From the NCBI GenBank assembly GCA_041685645.1, contig JAWLFI010000031.1, positions 1 through 18,552 of the forward strand: a stretch of 18,552 nt of DNA. Direction: 5' to 3'. Of this stretch, positions 14,896 to 18,552 are shown in pieces. Origin of the DNA: JAWLFI01 sp041685645 (lineage in GTDB: Bacteria > Bacteroidota > Bacteroidia > Chitinophagales > Saprospiraceae). Position 1 is the stretch's first letter. Every line of letters begins with the position of its first letter. The notes under the pieces were generated by a model. It did no database searches, had not been told where the DNA came from, and saw only the letters and a list, made by a program, of their open reading frames with translations. The position numbers and the translations under genes were made by a program.

Positions 14896-15783
14896 ATGTT
14901 CGTCAAAGCCATTCAGCACATTTCTCAATTTACCCGCCCCATTCAATCGCTTATCCGCCGCTACGGCAATAAAGAAGTCACGCCGGCCCTGTCCTCCCTC
15001 TTTTTTGTCAACGATCAGGGCGTGGCTGTCACCTGCAAACACGTGGCCAACTTAATTACGGTCGCCAATCAAAAATTGCAACAATACCAGGACTTCAAAG
15101 ACCAACTCAAAGAGCTGCCCAGGGATCACACTTTCGAACTGCGATTCGAAGAGCTGCTCAAGAACTTTAAATACAATGAAAACAGCGTAGTACAAATCAA
15201 AAACAACTTTGTCGGCTGCGTCTATCCCCTACAACAAATCCAGGTGCACTCCCATCCCGAGCACGATCTCGCGATTCTGCACTTCAAGGACTTCAGCAAG
15301 ACATTATATCGCGGGCACGCCACCTTTCTCAAAGATCCCGGTGAAATCTTACAGGGCAGAACGCTTTGTCGCGCCGGATTTCCCTTTCCCGAGTACAAGA
15401 ACTTCTCCTTCGACGACGAAAAAGATGAAATGTTCTTCCATCCCCGCGAAACGCCCAATATTCCCATCTTTCCACTCGAAGGCATGATCACCCGCAATAT
15501 CGCCTCCAAAAAAGGAGAGATCTTTGCCCTGGAAATCAGCACGCCCGGACTCAAAGGACAGAGCGGCGGACCCCTTTTCGACCCCCGGGGCCGAGTGTTT
15601 GGCATGCAGCAAAGCACAAAACACCTCCACCTCGGCTTCGATATTGAAAATAAATCCATCCGAACCAAGCATGGCCGCAGGACCGTAGATAATTACGCCT
15701 TTCTTCACCTCGGCCAGTGCATCCGCGCCGATATTATCAAGAATTTTTTGAAGGAAAAAGGCTACGAATACCACGAGGCCTAA
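14896..15783 (+). CDS. trypsin-like serine protease without signal peptide
   Basis: 295 residues with a chymotrypsin-fold triad: His49 in VTCKHVANL, Asp124 in HPEHDLAILHF and Ser223 in LKGQSGGPLFDPRG. The surrounding patterns are those of S1-family peptidases such as HtrA-like enzymes. A long charged insertion (about 55-105) separates His and Asp, and the expected PDZ domain is absent. The N-terminus (residues 1-24, charged and amphipathic) is not a convincing signal peptide, so the enzyme is probably cytoplasmic. Residues 236-260 (TKHLHLGFDIENKSIR) follow the active-site Ser. It lies 63 nt after rpoN and 11 nt before the DUF3293 gene; an operon with the latter is likely. Cytosolic trypsin-like proteases occur in some bacterial conflict systems, but no partner of that kind is seen. 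The substrate is unknown. Confidence 0.88.
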   Translation: MFVKAIQHISQFTRPIQSLIRRYGNKEVTPALSSLFFVNDQGVAVTCKHVANLITVANQKLQQYQDFKDQLKELPRDHTFELRFEELLKNFKYNENSVVQIKNNFVGCVYPLQQIQVHSHPEHDLAILHFKDFSKTLYRGHATFLKDPGEILQGRTLCRAGFPFPEYKNFSFDDEKDEMFFHPRETPNIPIFPLEGMITRNIASKKGEIFALEISTPGLKGQSGGPLFDPRGRVFGMQQSTKHLHLGFDIENKSIRTKHGRRTVDNYAFLHLGQCIRADIIKNFLKEKGYEYHEA

Positions 15784-15794
15784 AAAACCATCTC

Positions 15795-16232
15795 ATGCCC
15801 ATCAGCGAAACAGAAAGAAAACGTCTCGCTCAACTCTTCCGACAAGCTAAATACGAATTGCTGCCGGGAGAACTGCAGTCGGCAGCATATCCCATCCGCA
15901 TTGGGAATCAGCATCCCGAACTCGACGCCTTCCTGTCCGAAGGCCAGAGCTGGATCTTTATAACCGCCTACAATCCCATGGGACAGCCCCAAAGCACGGC
16001 CTTCAATCGAGTCGCTCAACAAAAACTCCTTCAGCAATTGCAGAACGACAGCAAAACAGTGTGGCGCGGCCGAGGGTACAGTCCCGACCCTCTGCAGCCC
16101 TGGGAAGAACCCGCTATACTCACCTTGCCTCTCTATCGCCGGGAAGCCATCGCCATCGCCCGGGAATACCAGCAACTCGCCATAGTTTACGGAGAAAAAC
16201 ATGGCGCCACCACTCTCTTATTTACCGACTGA
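15795..16232 (+). CDS. DUF3293 domain protein
   Basis: 145 residues from the ATG at 15795; the open frame reaches back to 15717, but that part overlaps the protease gene and the chosen Met lies 11 nt after its stop. The DUF3293 pattern is clear: FITAYNPMGQ (55-64), then N and R spaced as usual (AFNRVAQQKLLQQL), a Gly-rich turn before WEEPAILTL, and an end with AIAREYQQLAIVYGE. These are small single-domain soluble proteins of unknown function, about 130-150 residues, so this one is full length. No signal peptide or metal site is visible. It is probably co-transcribed with the protease upstream and separated from exonuclease III by 54 nt. Confidence 0.88.
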   Translation: MPISETERKRLAQLFRQAKYELLPGELQSAAYPIRIGNQHPELDAFLSEGQSWIFITAYNPMGQPQSTAFNRVAQQKLLQQLQNDSKTVWRGRGYSPDPLQPWEEPAILTLPLYRREAIAIAREYQQLAIVYGEKHGATTLLFTD

Positions 16233-16260
16233 ACATCCGTCACTGCCCCGCTGTTTTTAT

Positions 16261-16268
16261 TACCTTAG
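16261..16268 (+). promoter_or_regulatory. possible -7 element for exonuclease III
   Basis: TACCTTAG differs from TAnnTTTG at one defined base and lies 18 nt before the ATG at 16287. No TTTG is found at the expected -33 distance, so this is weak. Confidence 0.25.
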
Positions 16269-16286
16269 CTAAGCAAACCCCAGACT

Positions 16287-17051
16287 ATGAAAATCATCAC
16301 CTACAACGTCAACGGCATCCGCGCAGCGCAACGCAAAGGCATAGAAAACTGGATCGCCGACAACGATTTCGACATCATTTGTTTCCAGGAAAGCAAAGCC
16401 CACCCCGAACAAGTACAATGGGAGCGGCTCGCCGATCTCGGATATCGAGATTATTGGTTTTCCGCACAAAAGAAAGGCTACAGCGGTGTGATTACCCTCA
16501 GCCGCCTGGAGCCCAAGAATATCATGCGCGGCATTGGGCAGGAACTCTTCGACTACGAAGGCCGCGTTTTACGATCGGATTTCGAAGACTTTACCCTGCT
16601 AAATTGTTATTTCCCCTCCGGCACCACCGGAGATCTCCGTCAGGATGTGAAAATGAAATTTCTCGATAGGATTTACGATCACGCTAAGCAGTTGCTCCAG
16701 GAGCAAAAAAACCTCATCGTCGTCGGCGATTACAACATTGCGCACACCGAAAACGACATCCACGCGCCCAAACGCAATCAAAAGACCTCCGGCTTTCTCC
16801 CCGAAGAGCGCGAATGGCTCACAAAATGGTGGGAACTCGGCTTTATCGATGCCTTTCGCCATTGCTACCCCGAAAAAACAGAATACTCCTGGTGGAGCTA
16901 CCGAGCCGCCGCCCGTTCGCGCAACAAAGGTTGGCGCCTCGACTATCAGGCCGTATCCGAGGCATTAAAGCCCCGCATCAAAGACGCCCGGCAGCTCACA
17001 GAAGTCGTTCACTCCGACCACTGCCCGGTGATTCTCGAACTCGAGAATTAG
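16287..17051 (+). CDS. xth: exodeoxyribonuclease III / AP endonuclease
   Basis: 254 residues of the ExoIII/APE1 (EEP) fold. Active-site residues are in place: N7 in YNVNGIR, E35 in CFQESK, Y108 in NCYFPSG, D148 and N150 in VVGDYNIAH, D219 in WRLDY, and the D244-H245 pair in SDHCP. It cuts DNA 5' to abasic sites and degrades 3' ends, acting in base-excision repair in the cytosol. The length is normal. The start at 16287 gives the canonical MKIITYNVNG N-terminus. It is separated from DUF3293 by 54 nt with a weak promoter candidate. Its TAG stop (17049-17051) is 2 nt from the stop of the convergent thioredoxin gene, leaving no room for a separate terminator. Confidence 0.97.
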   Translation: MKIITYNVNGIRAAQRKGIENWIADNDFDIICFQESKAHPEQVQWERLADLGYRDYWFSAQKKGYSGVITLSRLEPKNIMRGIGQELFDYEGRVLRSDFEDFTLLNCYFPSGTTGDLRQDVKMKFLDRIYDHAKQLLQEQKNLIVVGDYNIAHTENDIHAPKRNQKTSGFLPEEREWLTKWWELGFIDAFRHCYPEKTEYSWWSYRAAARSRNKGWRLDYQAVSEALKPRIKDARQLTEVVHSDHCPVILELEN

Positions 17052-17053
17052 CT

Positions 17054-18226
17054 CTACATTTGCAGATTGCGCTCAAAAGCCTTGTAGCGCGCCAATGAGC
17101 TATCGTCATCCTCCGCCAGCGCTATGGCCTGTTCTATCTCCTTCAGCGCCTTTTTGTGCTGTCCCTGCAGGTGGTAGATACGAGCCAGTCGATAGAAGTT
17201 GTCAGCAGTTTCCGACTCATCTTTGCAAATCCCCTTCCACAACTGTTCCGCCCAGTCATAAGCCGGTTCGCCAAAGGCATCCACCATTTCAAAAGCAAGG
17301 CGTTTGCGCTCTGTGATATCACTGCCCACCTCCGTTTTCGTGTAAGCTTTGAGGTGTTTTTCATAGTCCGACCACTCCTTATGCGCTGCGTGATACCTTA
17401 AATAAGAACCCGCTTCAAAAGCAATTCTTGCATCGCGCTCCAGTTCAAACAGGTAGTATTTATCCACCGCCTCTTCGAGTAAAAATGGCGTTTTGTACTG
17501 TATCGCCTTATCCACCGTAAGGTGGCAGGCCGCTGTCACCTTTTCCAGCACCTCCGCCTCAGAATAACTATCAAAAAGTTCTTCGCGCGCTTCTACTACC
17601 AGATCAAACAATCGGGAATCCGCCTCCGTCGCTGCGGCAAAGGCTATTTCCACCCGTTGCTTTTCGGTCAAATCCTTCCCTTCGTCACGCAGGTAAGCAT
17701 TCGCTTCCGACACTGCCGATTGTCCACTCTGGGCCAAACCGGCCAGGTAGCCGCGCACCACTTCAAACTCTCGATTCCCCTCCTTATACTTCTCCGCATA
17801 TTCGCTATTGCCACCGTATTTTCTCGCCGCCAGGTCGCCAGTTTTCAGCAATCCCTCAGCATCCAGCCCCCCCACGTGATCGTGAAATTTCTCCTCTTTC
17901 GGCGTGATAAACATCAGGGTGGGATAGGCCCGTACCGGAAACTTTTGTCCAAATTCCGGCCCTTCGCCCTTCTCCATATCAATTTTAAAGTTGATGAATG
18001 TACGATTAAAAAACTCGCCCACTTCCGCCTGCGTAAACACATTGGCCGCCATCTTTTTACAGGGACCACACCAGGACGCATAGGCATCCACAAAAATCGG
18101 CTTCTGTTCCGCCTTCGCTATCTCCAGTGCTTCCTCCCAGCTTCCTTGAAAAAACTCAATCCCCTCTTTCTGCGCCATCAATGCCCCGGAGCAGATCACC
18201 AGTAGCCATATCATCCATTGCTTCAT
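17054..18226 (-). CDS. exported thioredoxin-fold protein with long helical C-terminus
   Basis: 390 residues from the ATG at 18226; the frame opens 10 codons earlier, but this Met gives a clean signal peptide (about 1-18, ending GALMA before QK). Residues about 23-130 are a thioredoxin domain with redox motif WCGPCKK (W52, C53, C56) and the cis-proline region VRAYPTLMF (P102), so it should act as a disulfide reductase or oxidoreductase in the periplasm. The remaining 250 residues are helical and charged; near the end YRLARIYHLQGQHKKALKEI is a TPR-like unit, suggesting protein binding. Domain order (thioredoxin then helical/TPR) is common in Bacteroidota, but the substrate is unknown. It is convergent with xth, with 2 nt between stops. 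A repeat-end-like fragment lies 63 nt upstream of the start. Confidence 0.93.
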   Translation of the reverse strand: MKQWMIWLLVICSGALMAQKEGIEFFQGSWEEALEIAKAEQKPIFVDAYASWCGPCKKMAANVFTQAEVGEFFNRTFINFKIDMEKGEGPEFGQKFPVRAYPTLMFITPKEEKFHDHVGGLDAEGLLKTGDLAARKYGGNSEYAEKYKEGNREFEVVRGYLAGLAQSGQSAVSEANAYLRDEGKDLTEKQRVEIAFAAATEADSRLFDLVVEAREELFDSYSEAEVLEKVTAACHLTVDKAIQYKTPFLLEEAVDKYYLFELERDARIAFEAGSYLRYHAAHKEWSDYEKHLKAYTKTEVGSDITERKRLAFEMVDAFGEPAYDWAEQLWKGICKDESETADNFYRLARIYHLQGQHKKALKEIEQAIALAEDDDSSLARYKAFERNLQM

Positions 18227-18288
18227 AGCCTTTCTTTTTACAACGAAGCTACACATCCTTTATCATATATCCAATGTCATCTTTTCTA

Positions 18289-18302
18289 TTTGGGCGTGAC
18301 CC
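18289..18302 (-). repeat. possible solo end of the structured repeat
   Basis: Read on the minus strand, GGGTCACGCCCAAA matches the 3' end of both full copies (GGGTGACGCCCAAA) at 13 of 14 bases. The neighbouring GCGGACC could be a remnant of a stem, but the other arm is missing. The rest of the 226-nt gap (18227-18452) holds nothing else I can support. Confidence 0.35.
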
Positions 18303-18452
18303 GGTCCGCTGTGCAAATTCTATTATTTTTTTATCTCGCCGAATAGCACCTCTTTTGACGAAAATACCCTATCATTCCCTATGAATGGAGTCCCTCAGGC
18401 GGCACGCAAAATCGTTCTTGACAACAACACCTCCCTAGCATCAGGGCGCCGA

Positions 18453-18552
18453 TTACGCATTTTTCTTTTCTCGCCCGCTGCGCATCCCATAGAAACCGTG
18501 CATCATCCAAATATGAGGGGCGCTCACAGCAGCGAGAAAAATAAAGACAGCT
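18453..18552 (-). CDS. C-terminal end of a membrane protein, 5' part outside window
   Basis: The last 32 codons before a TAA at 18455-18453. The visible sequence begins with a hydrophobic helix (AVFIFLAAVSAPHIWMMH) followed by a short basic tail ending GREKKNA, as expected for a polytopic inner-membrane protein finishing in the cytoplasm. The PH-x4-H arrangement in the helix is reminiscent of the end of Brp/Blh beta-carotene dioxygenases, which use membrane histidines, but 32 residues are too few to assign it. The gene is in the same orientation as the thioredoxin gene, 226 nt upstream of it. Confidence 0.45.
   Translation of the reverse strand, partial: AVFIFLAAVSAPHIWMMHGFYGMRSGREKKNA

Noticed and set aside
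18381..18552. Plus-strand frame opening with ATG at 18381 and running off the window
   Set aside because: It lies opposite the better-supported membrane protein end, has no protein-like features, and its length is short enough to be chance.
1..18552. CRISPR array, tRNA or rRNA genes, phage or toxin-antitoxin genes
   Set aside because: No regularly spaced direct repeats, cloverleaf-like sequences or recognisable proteins of these types were seen.

Overview
The window reads as a piece of a Bacteroidota chromosome, probably from the Saprospiria (Lewinella/Haliscomenobacter relatives). The evidence is a Bacteroides-aerotolerance (bat) gene cluster, a Bacteroidetes-type sigma-54 (KLSPQQIQLMKLLQV start), a lipoprotein and an XPNPEP1-like aminopeptidase P typical of that phylum, and start codons without clear Shine-Dalgarno sequences. 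The lineage is inferred from protein style; no rRNA or marker gene is present. No tRNA, rRNA, IS transposase, prophage gene or CRISPR array was seen.

Positions 1-8000, minus strand: a tightly overlapped run reading moxR, an unknown Trp-rich exported protein, a DUF58 protein, a BatD/DUF4381-like membrane protein, batA, batB and batC. This is the MoxR-ATPase plus von Willebrand (VWA) protein module thought to act on envelope proteins. batD and batE do not follow. Instead a 122-bp structured repeat comes next, then a lipoprotein of unknown function and, 1 nt further on, an MsrB-fold protein that has kept its zinc cysteines but lost its catalytic residues (cut by the window edge).

Positions 8000-11100, plus strand: a small exported protein of unknown function diverges from moxR. 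It is followed by a two-gene unit, a GAF-like/SpoIIE (PP2C-type) phosphatase and a TM2-TPR-SHOCT-like membrane protein. The 473-nt gap after it holds an imperfect hairpin and a second, 125-bp copy of the structured repeat.

Positions 11347-17051: a minus-strand aminopeptidase P, then a plus-strand series of rpoN, a trypsin-like protease without a recognisable signal peptide, a DUF3293 protein and exodeoxyribonuclease III. The last of these meets a minus-strand exported thioredoxin-like protein head-on, with 2 nt between stop codons. The window closes with a short gap holding a possible repeat-end fragment and the last 32 codons of a minus-strand membrane protein.

The most unusual items are (i) the repeat pair at 1278-1399 and 11101-11225, whose three hairpins are kept by compensatory and G-U changes that favour one strand, which suggests selection on an RNA; (ii) the unrecognised Trp-rich secreted protein inside the bat operon; and (iii) the catalytically dead MsrB-fold protein.
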